From contig JANXXI010000005.1 in assembly GCA_025350695.1 (NCBI GenBank), positions 1 to 64,000 on the forward strand: a stretch of DNA of 64,000 nt, read 5' to 3'. The notes beneath the pieces were generated by a model. The model was not told the origin of the DNA. It made no database searches and saw only the letters and a list, made by a program, of their open reading frames with translations. The DNA comes from Acidobacteriota bacterium. Lineage in GTDB: Bacteria > Acidobacteriota > Terriglobia > Bryobacterales > Bryobacteraceae. Positions 9,016 to 17,732 of the stretch are shown piece after piece. How positions within the stretch are numbered: the first letter of the stretch is position 1; every line of letters starts with the position of its first letter. The position numbers and the translations under genes are program-made.

Positions 9016-9433
9016 GTGGGCCCAATCCGCATGAAGGCGGCTGCGCTGCCGGGACTGGTTCGAGTGGTGTTTCAGCCCGAAGTAGAACCGCCCACCCCCG
9101 GGGAACTAACCGAAGGTGATTTCTTCAACCTCGCATCCTCATGGACGAGGCAGCGCATCCTTGAGTTGGACACAAATGACCGGCGTGAGATCCGAGGCTG
9201 GCCCATAGGACCGAAGACCAAGTTCCACCACCGATACCATCGCAGCCATCCAGGTTGAGCTCCGTGAGGGTCAGCAGGTTCCGGAGTTCGCGGCGATTCT
9301 GCCCGACCTTCAGGCGGTCGTTTCGCTTACTAGTGCCGGAGCCATTGCCGACCGGCTGGTAAAGGTCGGGAATACGCCACTCCAACAGCAGTTCGTGGAG
9401 GCTCTTCGCTGGAGGCTTGCCAGAATCCGGTAA
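9016..9433 (+). pseudogene. Possible frameshifted remnant, unknown family
   Basis: Two adjoining frames look protein-like. The first, from 9016, includes GELTEGDFFNLAS and loses its character near 9215. The second, from about 9224 to the TAA at 9431-9433, reads DTIAAIQVELREG, a helix-rich middle, and ends ALRWRLARIR. A TAG at 9206-9208 blocks the second frame upstream. Together they could be one small protein broken by a frameshift at about 9210-9225. No domain is recognised. Confidence 0.25.
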
Positions 9434-9501
9434 CCAAGGTTTGTGTTAAAGATGCGGTTGGCAAGTAAAGCGCAATTCGCCGAGCAAGTCCTGCTGGAAA
9501 A

Positions 9502-10782
9502 TTACAGTTTTTCCGGAATCTCAAATGGTTTCCGGTAGTGCCTCTTCAGCATGGCGTTCGCTTCTGAATCGCCCACAAATTTCTCGGCTTTCGGATCAAA
9601 CGTCAAGTGACGCTCCAGCCGGAACGCAATGTTGCCAAGGTGCGCCAAGCCACTCGACAAATGCGCCGTCTCCACAGGTCCATTCTGGTCCGAAGTTTTG
9701 CGCGACAACACAGCTTTGATGAAGTTGGCGAAATGATCGCCGCCAGCCTTGCGCGCCGGGCCTTTTTCCCGCTTTTGACCCAAGTAGGTTTCGTAGGAAT
9801 CGTAATCCTTCACCACCATGTAGCCTTCCGAACCATAAAAGATGTTGCCCACTTCGGCGCCATCTTCCCGATTGGTGCACCACGGCCGGACCTCGAACTG
9901 AATCATTTTTTTCTGCCCTGGATAAAGGTACGTGCTTGTCAATTGCTCCGGAGTTTCCTTGTCGTCATCAAAAAGAAATTTGCCGCCCATCGACGTAATC
10001 TTTTCCGGCAAAGAATTCACACCCAAACCCCACATGCACATGTCGGCTTCGTGGCCGCCCTGGTTGCCCACATCGCCGTTTCCGTAATCCCAATGCCAAT
10101 GCCAGTTGTAATGCACCAACCGCTTTGAAAACGGCCTCATCTGCGCGGGCCCAGTCCAAAGGTTGTAATCAAAGTTGGTAGGCTTGGGAATTTCCGGCGA
10201 CTTTCCGATCGATGGCCTCCATCGATAGACGAGGCCCCGAGCCATATACACTTTCCCGATTACGCCGGATCGCAAATGCCTCACCGCTTCCCGCAGCGCC
10301 TCGGAACTTCGCAGTTGCACGCCGTGCTGCACAATGCGGTTATACTTGTGCGCCGCCTCCACCATTTTTCGGCCTTCCCAAATGCTGTGGCTGCCGGGCT
10401 TTTCAACGTAGACATCCTTGCCGGCCTGACAAGCCCAAATCGCCGCGAGCGCATGCCAGTGGTTGGGAGTTGCGATGGAAACGGCGTCCACTTCTTTGCT
10501 CTCAAAAACCCGCCGCAGGTCCTGAACGGTCTTAACTTTCTTACCGTGGGTTGCCTCAATTTGCGCGGCCCGCTTGTCTAGAAGGCTCTGGTCCGGATCG
10601 CACAGCATCACCACTTCGACGTTATCCAGAGCCATGAAAGCCTTGATGTGATCCTGCCCCCGTCCATTCAATCCAAGAACGGCGACACGGATCTTGCCGT
10701 TGGCCAGGGGACGGCTGGAGGCGACTTGAGTGACCGTCGCGGCGGCGCTGGTGGCGAAAACAAATGTTCTACGGGATGGCAT
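9502..10782 (-). CDS. Tat-exported Gfo/Idh/MocA-family oxidoreductase
   Basis: 426 residues. The N-terminus (Ser-Arg-Arg-Thr-Phe-Val, then Ala-rich) is a twin-arginine signal, so the protein is probably exported folded. The Rossmann region follows with a VAVLGLNGRG-type nucleotide loop (~33-42) and Glu-Lys-Pro near 128-130, the lysine conserved in this family. The C-terminal half is the large beta-sheet domain, with a His/Trp-rich stretch (Trp-His-Trp-His-Trp-Asp-Tyr-Gly) and 'GNQGGHEADMC' matching the secreted Planctomycetes/Acidobacteria subgroup. It would act on a sugar or sugar acid with bound NAD(P). The substrate is unknown. It is divergent from the BON gene at 10850. Confidence 0.88.
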   Translation of the reverse strand: MPSRRTFVFATSAAATVTQVASSRPLANGKIRVAVLGLNGRGQDHIKAFMALDNVEVVMLCDPDQSLLDKRAAQIEATHGKKVKTVQDLRRVFESKEVDAVSIATPNHWHALAAIWACQAGKDVYVEKPGSHSIWEGRKMVEAAHKYNRIVQHGVQLRSSEALREAVRHLRSGVIGKVYMARGLVYRWRPSIGKSPEIPKPTNFDYNLWTGPAQMRPFSKRLVHYNWHWHWDYGNGDVGNQGGHEADMCMWGLGVNSLPEKITSMGGKFLFDDDKETPEQLTSTYLYPGQKKMIQFEVRPWCTNREDGAEVGNIFYGSEGYMVVKDYDSYETYLGQKREKGPARKAGGDHFANFIKAVLSRKTSDQNGPVETAHLSSGLAHLGNIAFRLERHLTFDPKAEKFVGDSEANAMLKRHYRKPFEIPEKL

Positions 10783-10849
10783 GGTGCTTTGCTCGATTCT
10801 ATCGCAACATTCTCTGCGAATTTTTGCTTCGTAATCGCACTAATACAAC

Positions 10850-11263
10850 ATGAGGCTTTTTACGGCTAAACTTTTCCTGACTATCTGGATGGCATGCGGC
10901 ATGCTGGAAGCGGCGAATCCCCCGGCACAGGCAACCACCCATAAACGGGGAGTTGGGACAGCTCCCGCAATGACCGATACGGCGATCAACGCCTCCATCA
11001 AAGAACGCTTGGCTCGGTCGAAGATTGGTAAGAACGGCTTCAAATATAAGGTCAGCGGCGGCATTGTGACTTGGGAAGGTAAGACGGAGGTCATCCAACA
11101 CAAAGGCGCGGCAACCCGGATGGCCAAATCGGCAGGAGCCCGCGCAGTGGTGAACAACATCCAAATCAGTGATGCGGCGAGGGCCAAGGCGAAGGCGAAT
11201 TTAGAAACCGGTCGCCGTCGAGCGCAAGTGACAAGGAGCGATCCCAGGTCCACTGCCCGATGA
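10850..11263 (+). CDS. Secreted BON-domain protein
   Basis: 137 residues: a signal peptide of about 21 residues (cleavage near Leu-Glu-Ala-Ala-Asn), then one BON domain at ~40-110. Typical features are the start 'TDTAINASIKERLARSK', a central turn 'VSGGIVTWEGKT' and the end 'ARAVVNNIQI'. BON domains bind phospholipid or other envelope components and occur in periplasmic stress proteins such as OsmY. The C-terminal ~25 residues are Arg/Lys-rich. It lies 28 bases before the Uma2 gene in the same direction, but the two need not be functionally related. Confidence 0.75.
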   Translation: MRLFTAKLFLTIWMACGMLEAANPPAQATTHKRGVGTAPAMTDTAINASIKERLARSKIGKNGFKYKVSGGIVTWEGKTEVIQHKGAATRMAKSAGARAVVNNIQISDAARAKAKANLETGRRRAQVTRSDPRSTAR

Positions 11264-11291
11264 AATCGGCTTACAATGAAGCGAGACGACT

Positions 11292-11891
11292 ATGCCCACG
11301 GTGATCACCGAACATCCGCCAATCGCCGCTCCGTTCGACCCGCCGCGCAAGCGCTGGACCAGGGAGGAGTGCGAGCTGATGGTGAAGTCCGGGCTCGACC
11401 TCGAGCGCTTGGAATTGATCGATGGGGATCTGATTTCCAAGGTGAGTAAGAACCGGCCACATTCGAATACGGATTGGAAGCTGCTAGCTTGGTTGATCCA
11501 AGCCTTTGGCATGGACTACGTTCAACATGAGGCCGTCATTGATGTGGCCCATAATGACAACGCTACGAACGAACCGGTTCCGGATCTCTGCGTGCTGCGT
11601 CGTCCATTTACCGAATTCAACAAAAGCAATCCCGGTCCGGAGGATCTGCTGCTAGTGATCGAAGTGTCGGACTCTTCGTTAGCGTTTGACCTCCGCAAGA
11701 AATCCCAATTATACGCTCGCGCGGAGATCATCGAATACTGGGTGGTGGACGTGAACCGCCAACGACTGATCGTCCATCGTGACCCATCGGTGGGCGCCTA
11801 TCAATCCATAACAGAATATTCGGGAAGCGAACAGGTTGCGCCGCTGGCCGCTCCGCAATCGTCGCTGATCGTTGCATCCATCTTCGCCTAA
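11292..11891 (+). CDS. Uma2-family (DUF820) putative endonuclease
   Basis: 199 residues. It shows the PD-(D/E)XK-like core of Uma2 proteins: 'TREECELMVKSG', 'LERLELIDGDLI', 'PVPDLCVLR', 'LLLVIEVSDSSLAFDLRKKSQLYA', and 'IIEYWVVDVNRQRLIVHRDP'. The acidic residues in VPDL and the Glu-Val-Ser-Asp segment, plus Lys in RKKSQ, would be the metal site. Family members are common in cyanobacteria and Acidobacteriota; their biological role is unsettled. The 3' end overlaps the converging thiD gene by four bases. Confidence 0.85.
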   Translation: MPTVITEHPPIAAPFDPPRKRWTREECELMVKSGLDLERLELIDGDLISKVSKNRPHSNTDWKLLAWLIQAFGMDYVQHEAVIDVAHNDNATNEPVPDLCVLRRPFTEFNKSNPGPEDLLLVIEVSDSSLAFDLRKKSQLYARAEIIEYWVVDVNRQRLIVHRDPSVGAYQSITEYSGSEQVAPLAAPQSSLIVASIFA

Positions 11892-12676
11892 AAGCTCTCC
11901 GTCCTTACGAAGTGATTCACTGGACCTGACCCACCACCCAAACCCGGATTCGTCCGAATCGCGGCGGCGATGAACTTCTTCGCCCTTCTTACCGCGTCTT
12001 CAAGCGAAACTCCCGACGCCAGCAGCGCGGTGATCGCGGCCGAATACGTGCATCCTGTACCGTGGGTATGAATCGTATCGGTTCGTTCGGCATCGAGCAC
12101 TAGAAACTGCCCGTTGTTCAGCAGCACATCTGTCGCGCTGCCCGCCAAATGACCACCCTTCACCAGCACCGCGCCGCACCCGAACCCGAGTATTCGTTCC
12201 GCCGCCCGCTTCATGCGCTCGAGCGAATCCACGGTGAACCCAGCCAACGCTCCAGCTTCATGCAGGTTCGGAGTCACAAGAGCAGCCCGCGGGATCAGCA
12301 TTTTCACTAGCGCCGCCCTGGCATCCTCGGCTATCAACGATGCCCCATGCTTTGAGATCATCACCGGATCGACAACCAACGGGACGGACACGCCGCGCCA
12401 CAGCTTTGCCACCGCTTCGATGATGCCCACGTTGCCCAATGCCCCGGTCTTCGCCGCCGCTGGTGGAATGTCTTCCAACACGGCCTCCGCCTGCTGCCGA
12501 ATCAACTCCGGATCAAGGCATTCCACGCGGCTCACGCGTTGCGTATTCTGCACCGTTAGGAGCGTGATGACAGCCTCGCCATAGACGCCGAATTGGTGAA
12601 AGGTTTTGAGGTCGGCCTGAATGCCCGCCCCTCCGCTCGGGTCCGACCCGGCGATGGTTAGCGCAACGGGCATCAT
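11888..12676 (-). CDS. thiD: Hydroxymethylpyrimidine/phosphomethylpyrimidine kinase
   Basis: 262 residues, full length. Family motifs are the N-terminal 'TIAGSDPSGGAGIQADLKTF', Lys-Thr-Gly-Ala after the fourth strand, 'VVDPVMISKHG', 'LVTPNLHEAGALAG', 'GAVLVKGGHL' and the anion-hole/base motif His-Gly-Thr-Gly-Cys-Thr-Tyr-Ser. It phosphorylates HMP to HMP-P and HMP-PP for thiamin synthesis in the cytosol. Its start overlaps the upstream gene by four bases, so it appears to be the last gene of a leftward operon that otherwise encodes secreted proteins. No TPP riboswitch is seen before it. Confidence 0.95.
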   Translation of the reverse strand: MMPVALTIAGSDPSGGAGIQADLKTFHQFGVYGEAVITLLTVQNTQRVSRVECLDPELIRQQAEAVLEDIPPAAAKTGALGNVGIIEAVAKLWRGVSVPLVVDPVMISKHGASLIAEDARAALVKMLIPRAALVTPNLHEAGALAGFTVDSLERMKRAAERILGFGCGAVLVKGGHLAGSATDVLLNNGQFLVLDAERTDTIHTHGTGCTYSAAITALLASGVSLEDAVRRAKKFIAAAIRTNPGLGGGSGPVNHFVRTESF

Positions 12677-14007
12677 TGAATCTTGATCCGCTCTGTTTTG
12701 GTGGAAGCTAAGGTGTTGGCAATTTGCACTTCAACGGCGGAAATCGCAGACGGGTCGCCGGAGATGGGAAAGGTTGCCTTTACTTCAAAAACGCCGCCCG
12801 CGACACTTTGTGCGAAGAGCGTCTTGAACGCCGCCGCTAAATCGCCTTTGCTGTAGGGCCCTTCGGGAAGCGCAAGGCCATCGCGGCCATAAAATGTGAA
12901 ATAGACACTGCCGCCAACGGTGCGCGTGTTATCGAATCCAGTGATCACTACTTCCAGTGTAGACGCGGTGCGCGTTGCCCGGGCAGTGTCGATTTGGATT
13001 GGCGAAGGCGGGACAGTTAAGAAGGAACGAATCAGCTGATCCTTTACTTCGCAGTTCAAAAAAATGGACCCGGCAGTTGCGCCGGTTTGCAGGGTTACGG
13101 AATTCGCGCCGTTGAAGGATGCGGTCCGGATGCCCTTCTTTACCTGGAAAGGAATGGTCAGTTTTCCGGAAGGAAGGAACATGATTCCTTGATCCGCCGT
13201 ATCGGAGCTCAGACTCAAACTCCCGGTGGCATCGGCCGGGGGATCTGACGGAAAGACAACGGCGACCTTGGCTTGAATCCCGCTGCGAAGAGTGGACGGC
13301 TCAACGACCACACGGGCTGCCGGCAAAGGGGGTTCGAAAAATCTAGCCTCCAACGCGACGTTACGGCTGCCTAGCTTCAACACGCCGGAAATTGGGCCAG
13401 TAGTTTCTGAGAAGGCTTCCAAGCTAATTGTCATTGCCTCACCACCCTTCAATTCCTGAATAGTTACTGAAGATGGTTCAAGGAGACGGAAGCCAGAACC
13501 GCTAATACCGAGCGGTGGGACAGGAAGCGGGTGAGTTCCCGGGTTTTCCAAACTTAGGGTCCGCGGAATCGGCGCCCCAGCTGGGCCTGTTCCGAACAGG
13601 ATGCCGACGCTACCGCTGATGATCTGCTTGGTAGCGTCAACTAGGATGAGTTCTTCGACCACGGTGGCTCGCAGTAGCGTTGACCAATCGTTGATGCTTA
13701 GGGCGGCGCTATAACCACCAGGTCCGGATGCTTGGAATTTCACCATCACAATTTGCGACTGGTTTGGCGCAAGTTTGAAGGGCGCGCCGGTTAGGAAGTT
13801 AAAACTGAAACCACTTCCGGCTAACGAAGGAGTCACAGCGACGGAGGTTGCCCCGGCATTTCTGACGCTAAAAGACGCAGTCCTCGGTTCAGTAGGAGCT
13901 ACACTTCCCAGGTTGATCGTACCTGGCAGCGGCGCGTCATTGTAGGTGACCTGAAGCTGCGCTTCGAGCAAAGGGGCGAGCAGCAACGTAAGGGGAAGGA
14001 GGCGCAT
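12673..14007 (-). CDS. Secreted Ig-like (HYDIN/choice-of-anchor type) protein
   Basis: 444 residues with a signal peptide (Leu-Leu-Pro-Leu-Thr-Leu-Leu-Leu-Ala-Pro-Leu-Leu-Glu-Ala). Residues ~20-115 form an ASPM/SPD-2/HYDIN-like immunoglobulin domain ('NLGSVAPTEPRTASFSVRN', 'LAPNQSQIVMVKF'). A second similar domain covers ~130-210 ('RTLSLENPGTHPLPV'). The remainder is more beta-sandwich sequence with a final domain like those mediating cohesion in Acidobacteriota secreted proteins. No catalytic motif is visible; a surface or periplasmic structural role is inferred. Separated by one base from the gene upstream and overlapping thiD downstream. Confidence 0.6.
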   Translation of the reverse strand: MRLLPLTLLLAPLLEAQLQVTYNDAPLPGTINLGSVAPTEPRTASFSVRNAGATSVAVTPSLAGSGFSFNFLTGAPFKLAPNQSQIVMVKFQASGPGGYSAALSINDWSTLLRATVVEELILVDATKQIISGSVGILFGTGPAGAPIPRTLSLENPGTHPLPVPPLGISGSGFRLLEPSSVTIQELKGGEAMTISLEAFSETTGPISGVLKLGSRNVALEARFFEPPLPAARVVVEPSTLRSGIQAKVAVVFPSDPPADATGSLSLSSDTADQGIMFLPSGKLTIPFQVKKGIRTASFNGANSVTLQTGATAGSIFLNCEVKDQLIRSFLTVPPSPIQIDTARATRTASTLEVVITGFDNTRTVGGSVYFTFYGRDGLALPEGPYSKGDLAAAFKTLFAQSVAGGVFEVKATFPISGDPSAISAVEVQIANTLASTKTERIKIQ

Positions 14008-14008
14008 C

Positions 14009-14611
14009 TTAATTCGACTCCGGCAGAATAAACACGGCTTCGCGCCCTGGTGTGATGCGTAAGGCCGCCCCTCGAAAGTGTATCCATTCGGGGTTGATCC
14101 ACTCCATCACTTCAGGAACGCTGTCGAGCGGAAACGCCAGGTCTCCAATGTGGATTGCGCCTTCGGAATAGGTCACCATGCGTTGATCAGGTAGCCGCAT
14201 CGCAATGCCGCCGGTTTCTTGAAACGCATCCGCAAATTCACGCTTCAATAGCTTCGAGCCATCCCACTCAAACAACTCCTTGGTTGCCTGGAAATAAACA
14301 AACTCCGGCGAGCCGTTTGCTCGAAATGTAAACAGGGCGGGCCCTTCTGGCGCCTGCGTCTCAAGGCGTGAATCGCCATCCACGATAAGCATGGAAGTTT
14401 CGGTTTTCACCCATGCGCCGGTGCGGGAAAATCCAGCGCTGATTGCCTTTTGCTTACTCGGCGCGCCTAAGAAGAAACTGCCACTGACGCCGCAAAGTTC
14501 GCGAACAAATCCCTCACGATCAACGATCTTGCCGAGGCATGGAACTCCGACAGAATTCTGACCCGAAGCCGTTGTCGCGAGGAAAACCACAAGAAACCTG
14601 AGGATCATCAT
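14009..14611 (-). CDS. Secreted protein of unknown function
   Basis: 200 residues. An N-terminal hydrophobic stretch (Ile-Leu-Arg-Phe-Leu-Val-Val-Phe-Leu-Ala-Thr-Thr-Ala-Ser-Gly) is a likely signal peptide. Then come repeated short beta segments with aromatic residues ('LFTFRANGSPEFVYFQATKELFEWDG', 'MRLPDQRMVTYSEGAIHIGDLAFPL'), suggesting part of a beta-propeller or beta-helix. It abuts its neighbours with 0-1 base gaps, so it belongs to the PP2C-to-thiD operon. The family is not recognised. Confidence 0.6.
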   Translation of the reverse strand: MMILRFLVVFLATTASGQNSVGVPCLGKIVDREGFVRELCGVSGSFFLGAPSKQKAISAGFSRTGAWVKTETSMLIVDGDSRLETQAPEGPALFTFRANGSPEFVYFQATKELFEWDGSKLLKREFADAFQETGGIAMRLPDQRMVTYSEGAIHIGDLAFPLDSVPEVMEWINPEWIHFRGAALRITPGREAVFILPESN

Positions 14612-15280
14612 TTAAGGCTTCCCAACCGTAAGCACGGGGGCTCCAAGCGAAAAGGCAGGTTGCTGGGTGGTGGGTGATGCCGAAGGGAACGGCTGCTGAA
14701 AGGTAGGGGCCTTGCTTGCTCCTGTAAGAGCTGCAACGCCACCGGCTGCCGCGCCCGCCACCAACGCCGTCAACGCGATCCACTTCCAGTTTGGCTTGGC
14801 ACCAATGCGAGCTTCCCGGCTGTTTTCGGTCTGAGTCTTTTGCGCCAATTGACCCGCGGCCGCCGGCTCTCTCAGATAAAGGGACGTAATGGTTCCAGCT
14901 CTAGCTTCGCCTTTGGCCGCTGTGATGCGAATCTCCACTGGCCCTGTTGCTTTGTCCCATTGGATACCCCAGGCAATGGCCCGGCCCTCTTCGGACGAAG
15001 TCACCAATTCCGAGCGCAGGCCGTTGCCGAAATGGCCGGTTGCGCCTTGTTCGGGAAGACGGAAGCTGACGGTCGCGCCGTCGACCGGTTTGCCGGTTTC
15101 GTCCGTCACTTGAATGGTTAGAGGACGAATGGCGCGGGCCCCGGCTGTATGCACGACCGACTCACCTTCGAGCACACGAATTTGGAGGATAGAGGGATTC
15201 GATCCGGGCGCCGCCGGAAATGCCAGTAGACCGCACGATAACACGGCGGCGGAGGCCCTCACGTAGAGAGCGGCTGTCAT
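14612..15280 (-). CDS. Ig-like domain protein with one C-terminal membrane segment
   Basis: 222 residues. After a hydrophobic N-terminus comes a Big-1-like domain (~35-140) with the 'PLTIQVTDETGKPVDGATVSFRLP' signature found in bacterial Ig domains. A basic stretch and a hydrophobic helix follow (Trp-Ile-Ala-Leu-Thr-Ala-Leu-Val-Ala-Gly-Ala-Ala-Ala-Gly, ~168-185), then a Pro/Gln-rich tail. The domain probably sits outside the cytoplasm, tethered by the helix. Start ATG at 15280, 16 bases after the PP2C stop. Confidence 0.6.
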   Translation of the reverse strand: MTAALYVRASAAVLSCGLLAFPAAPGSNPSILQIRVLEGESVVHTAGARAIRPLTIQVTDETGKPVDGATVSFRLPEQGATGHFGNGLRSELVTSSEEGRAIAWGIQWDKATGPVEIRITAAKGEARAGTITSLYLREPAAAGQLAQKTQTENSREARIGAKPNWKWIALTALVAGAAAGGVAALTGASKAPTFQQPFPSASPTTQQPAFSLGAPVLTVGKP

Positions 15281-15296
15281 ATAGGTTAGAAAGTCG

Positions 15297-16010
15297 TTAG
15301 GCTACGCGCAGCAGCACGGTGGTAATGTTGTCCGGTCCGCCCGCCTGTTTGGCCTTCTCTATAAGAGTCGCTGCTTGGTGCTCTAATTCTCCACCTGATT
15401 GCAAAATATTTACAATATCGCTATCGGGGATCACGCCATGCAGGCCGTCGCTACAAAGCAGGAAGACCATGCCGGCTTCCAGTTCAACACTTGCGGAATG
15501 AATTCGCACTTGGTCGCCAACGCCGATGGCCATGGTCAAAACGTTGCGCAAAGGATGCTTCTTGAGTTGCTCTTCCGGTAAACCAAGCTTGCGGCCAATC
15601 TCATTTACCCAGGTTTGATCTTCACTCAACACGCGCAAGTGGCCTTGATGATAGAGGTATGCCCGCGAATCCCCGACGTTGGCAACGTAGGCTCTTTCCC
15701 CATTGCCGAGGATCGCTACAAGCGTGGTGCCCATGCCTTCCAACCGAAAATCACGGCGGGACGCTTGCAATACTTCAAGGTTCGCTTGTTCAAAGGCTTG
15801 CGGCAGGATGGCGTCGCTGGGTTCCTTCATATTGGAAATCATATTACCAACGGTCACGGCGGCCAACTGGGATGCATGCTCTCCGGCTTGGGCTCCACCC
15901 ATTCCGTCAGCAACCAGGTATAACTTGGCATCTTCCGCAATAAGGAAGCAATCTTCATTATTGGTTCGGGTGCAACCGGTATCTGTTAGTCCAAAAGATT
16001 CAAGCTTCAA
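15297..16010 (-). CDS. PP2C-family serine/threonine protein phosphatase
   Basis: I place the start at TTG 16010 because GGAG lies six bases before it (plus-strand 16016-16019) and homologous sequence begins there. An ATG at 16145 would add an unlikely 45-residue hydrophobic extension. This gives 237 residues, usual for bacterial stand-alone PP2C. Metal-binding and catalytic motifs are present: Asn-Asn-Glu-Asp-Cys near 17-21, Val-Ala-Asp-Gly-Met-Gly-Gly near 32-38, Asn-Val-Gly-Asp-Ser-Arg, Cys-Ser-Asp-Gly-Leu, and Gly-Gly-Pro-Asp-Asn-Ile-Thr near the end. It dephosphorylates Ser/Thr-phosphoproteins in the cytosol. No kinase is encoded nearby. Confidence 0.9.
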   Translation of the reverse strand: MKLESFGLTDTGCTRTNNEDCFLIAEDAKLYLVADGMGGAQAGEHASQLAAVTVGNMISNMKEPSDAILPQAFEQANLEVLQASRRDFRLEGMGTTLVAILGNGERAYVANVGDSRAYLYHQGHLRVLSEDQTWVNEIGRKLGLPEEQLKKHPLRNVLTMAIGVGDQVRIHSASVELEAGMVFLLCSDGLHGVIPDSDIVNILQSGGELEHQAATLIEKAKQAGGPDNITTVLLRVA

Positions 16011-16126
16011 GGCAACTCCATCATAAAACGAATTCGATGAGTAAGAGGTTAAAAAATAATCGAGAGCACATAATTGTATCGAATTGGCTAAGAAATATTG
16101 AAGGTCGGCAGTTAGGTAAACCTTAG

Positions 16127-17683
16127 CTAACGTAACAAACCACACTTACGCGTGGGTGAGGGGGAGAAATTTCTTGCGGCTAACAGGGTGTGCTTGGCCG
16201 AAACTACTACCTTCAGATGATTGCTCTGAAGGCTAAGTTTCAAAAAGTTTGTCGGAACCAGAAAATCAACTTCTGGATGCGATTGTATCATGTTGTAAAT
16301 CTCATCATCGTTCGAAACAACAATTGCCGTCCCGATAGGTTCAGACGAATCAAGACCGATGTTTCGCAGATTTTTCCTGAATGCCGGAGTTCTTTCTTGC
16401 AGGGTCTCAAAATCGGAGGCGGTGACGATGACTCCGAGGCCCCAGAGATCCAGCGGCGCTTGGCGAGTGGTGTGCGGGTCCATTCGGAAGCAGTATCGCA
16501 CATGCGGCAAGGGAAGGGCGGCGCTATAGAATTCGTCATCGGGATGAGTTAGTACTAGCTCGCTTGAAGTGCTGGAGGCGCAATACTTCTCCAAAGCCTC
16601 GATGGCGGGATCGTTTCGTAGCGGCCAAGCCATGGAAACGGTCTGATAGAAGGATATGGCTGCGCACAAAAGCGCAAAGACAACTGGATATGTTTCCGAT
16701 ATTCTAGCTGCGATCACACACAATAACGCCGAGAACCCCAGCAGATATGTTGCATTTTGATACTGAAACGTGAGCAGAGAGAGGCCGGCTAGGCCGACCG
16801 TAACCAGCGGCAGTTTTCGTTCCTGAGGGGATCTCCAGAGAGACACAATACCTATCGCGGCGCCAATGGGAATCCACGGCGAAATGCTGAGCAAGTTGTA
16901 GCCGTAGAAAAACAGGTTTGACATCGGCTGTGGCACTGGTGGTTCGATGCCCCATTGCAGATGCTCGTCCAAAACGTACTCGGCCCAAAACCATTTTGGG
17001 ACGGCCCACATTTGATAGGCGTGCCAGGGTGCGGCAATCAAGAAGGCGATACTGGCTGTGATCAACAGCGCGGGCAATTTACGGGTGCGAGGCGCCACGG
17101 CTAATAAGACCAAGAATGCCGGAAGGGCGGCAATGCTTTTCGTCATGATCGCCAAGCCTGTCAGAACGCCGAAACAAACGGCGTGGCGGCGATTCTCAAG
17201 GCCGGGGTCAATCGCCAATAGGTAGTAGGCGCCCATCATAAAAGCCAGTAGCAGGCTATCGGTCATCGCGACCATCCCTAGCACCAAAAACCAGTAACTG
17301 CTCAGTAAGAAAAACACTCCGGCCCAGCCCACTGCCGGCCTGTGAAAATGGGTCAGCCATAGGAATAGGAATAAAGCGGAGGTGGCGGCGGCAAGCAGCG
17401 AGGGGAGACGCAGGGCCATTTTGTTCGGCCCGAGAAGCTTCACTGAAAGCGCGGGGAGCCAGACGCCTAAGGGTGGTTTGTTGAAGGCGTAGCGGCCCAA
17501 GAATTTCGGCGACATCCATTCGCCGGTGGATGCCATTCGCAGGGCGATGCTGGAATAGAAGGCTTCATCTTGTGCTCGGACGTTCAGGTTTGGGTTCGTT
17601 TTTACGCCGGTGAGGGGATAGAACCAGGCTGGAACGGCGAGGACAACGAACGTTACTAGAAAAACACAAGACCCGTGACGCAC
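16127..17683 (-). CDS. Glycosyltransferase family 39-like (ArnT/PMT type) membrane protein
   Basis: 518 residues with a dozen membrane helices. The first periplasmic loop has Ala-Gln-Asp-Glu-Ala-Phe-Tyr (Asp39-Glu40), the acidic catalytic motif of GT-C enzymes, followed by 'YAFNKPPLGVWLPALSVKLLG', which is very typical of GT39/ArnT. The C-terminal ~130 residues are soluble. It probably transfers a sugar from a polyprenyl-phosphate carrier to lipid or protein at the outer face of the inner membrane. Substrate unknown. It is the first gene of the leftward run, 116 bases before the PP2C start. Confidence 0.88.
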   Translation of the reverse strand: MRHGSCVFLVTFVVLAVPAWFYPLTGVKTNPNLNVRAQDEAFYSSIALRMASTGEWMSPKFLGRYAFNKPPLGVWLPALSVKLLGPNKMALRLPSLLAAATSALFLFLWLTHFHRPAVGWAGVFFLLSSYWFLVLGMVAMTDSLLLAFMMGAYYLLAIDPGLENRRHAVCFGVLTGLAIMTKSIAALPAFLVLLAVAPRTRKLPALLITASIAFLIAAPWHAYQMWAVPKWFWAEYVLDEHLQWGIEPPVPQPMSNLFFYGYNLLSISPWIPIGAAIGIVSLWRSPQERKLPLVTVGLAGLSLLTFQYQNATYLLGFSALLCVIAARISETYPVVFALLCAAISFYQTVSMAWPLRNDPAIEALEKYCASSTSSELVLTHPDDEFYSAALPLPHVRYCFRMDPHTTRQAPLDLWGLGVIVTASDFETLQERTPAFRKNLRNIGLDSSEPIGTAIVVSNDDEIYNMIQSHPEVDFLVPTNFLKLSLQSNHLKVVVSAKHTLLAARNFSPSPTRKCGLLR

Positions 17684-17732
17684 TCCATAGAGTATAACCA
17701 GCGAAGCTGCTTCTGTTTCCTCGTATTGTTTC

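Larger units (their letters stand above)
8007..9501. other. 1.5-kb region without an intact gene
   Basis: Between the start of the pyrophosphatase gene and the end of the next gene I find no intact reading frame with convincing protein character. The first ~80 bases should hold the hppA promoter. Beyond that there is a short tetranucleotide repeat and two stretches that read like protein remnants, listed separately. The rest (about 8090-8740) shows nothing I can name. Confidence 0.6.

Noticed and set aside
16011-16145. N-terminal extension of the PP2C gene to ATG 16145
   Set aside because: The extra 45 residues are hydrophobic and not part of the PP2C fold; TTG 16010 has a good Shine-Dalgarno.
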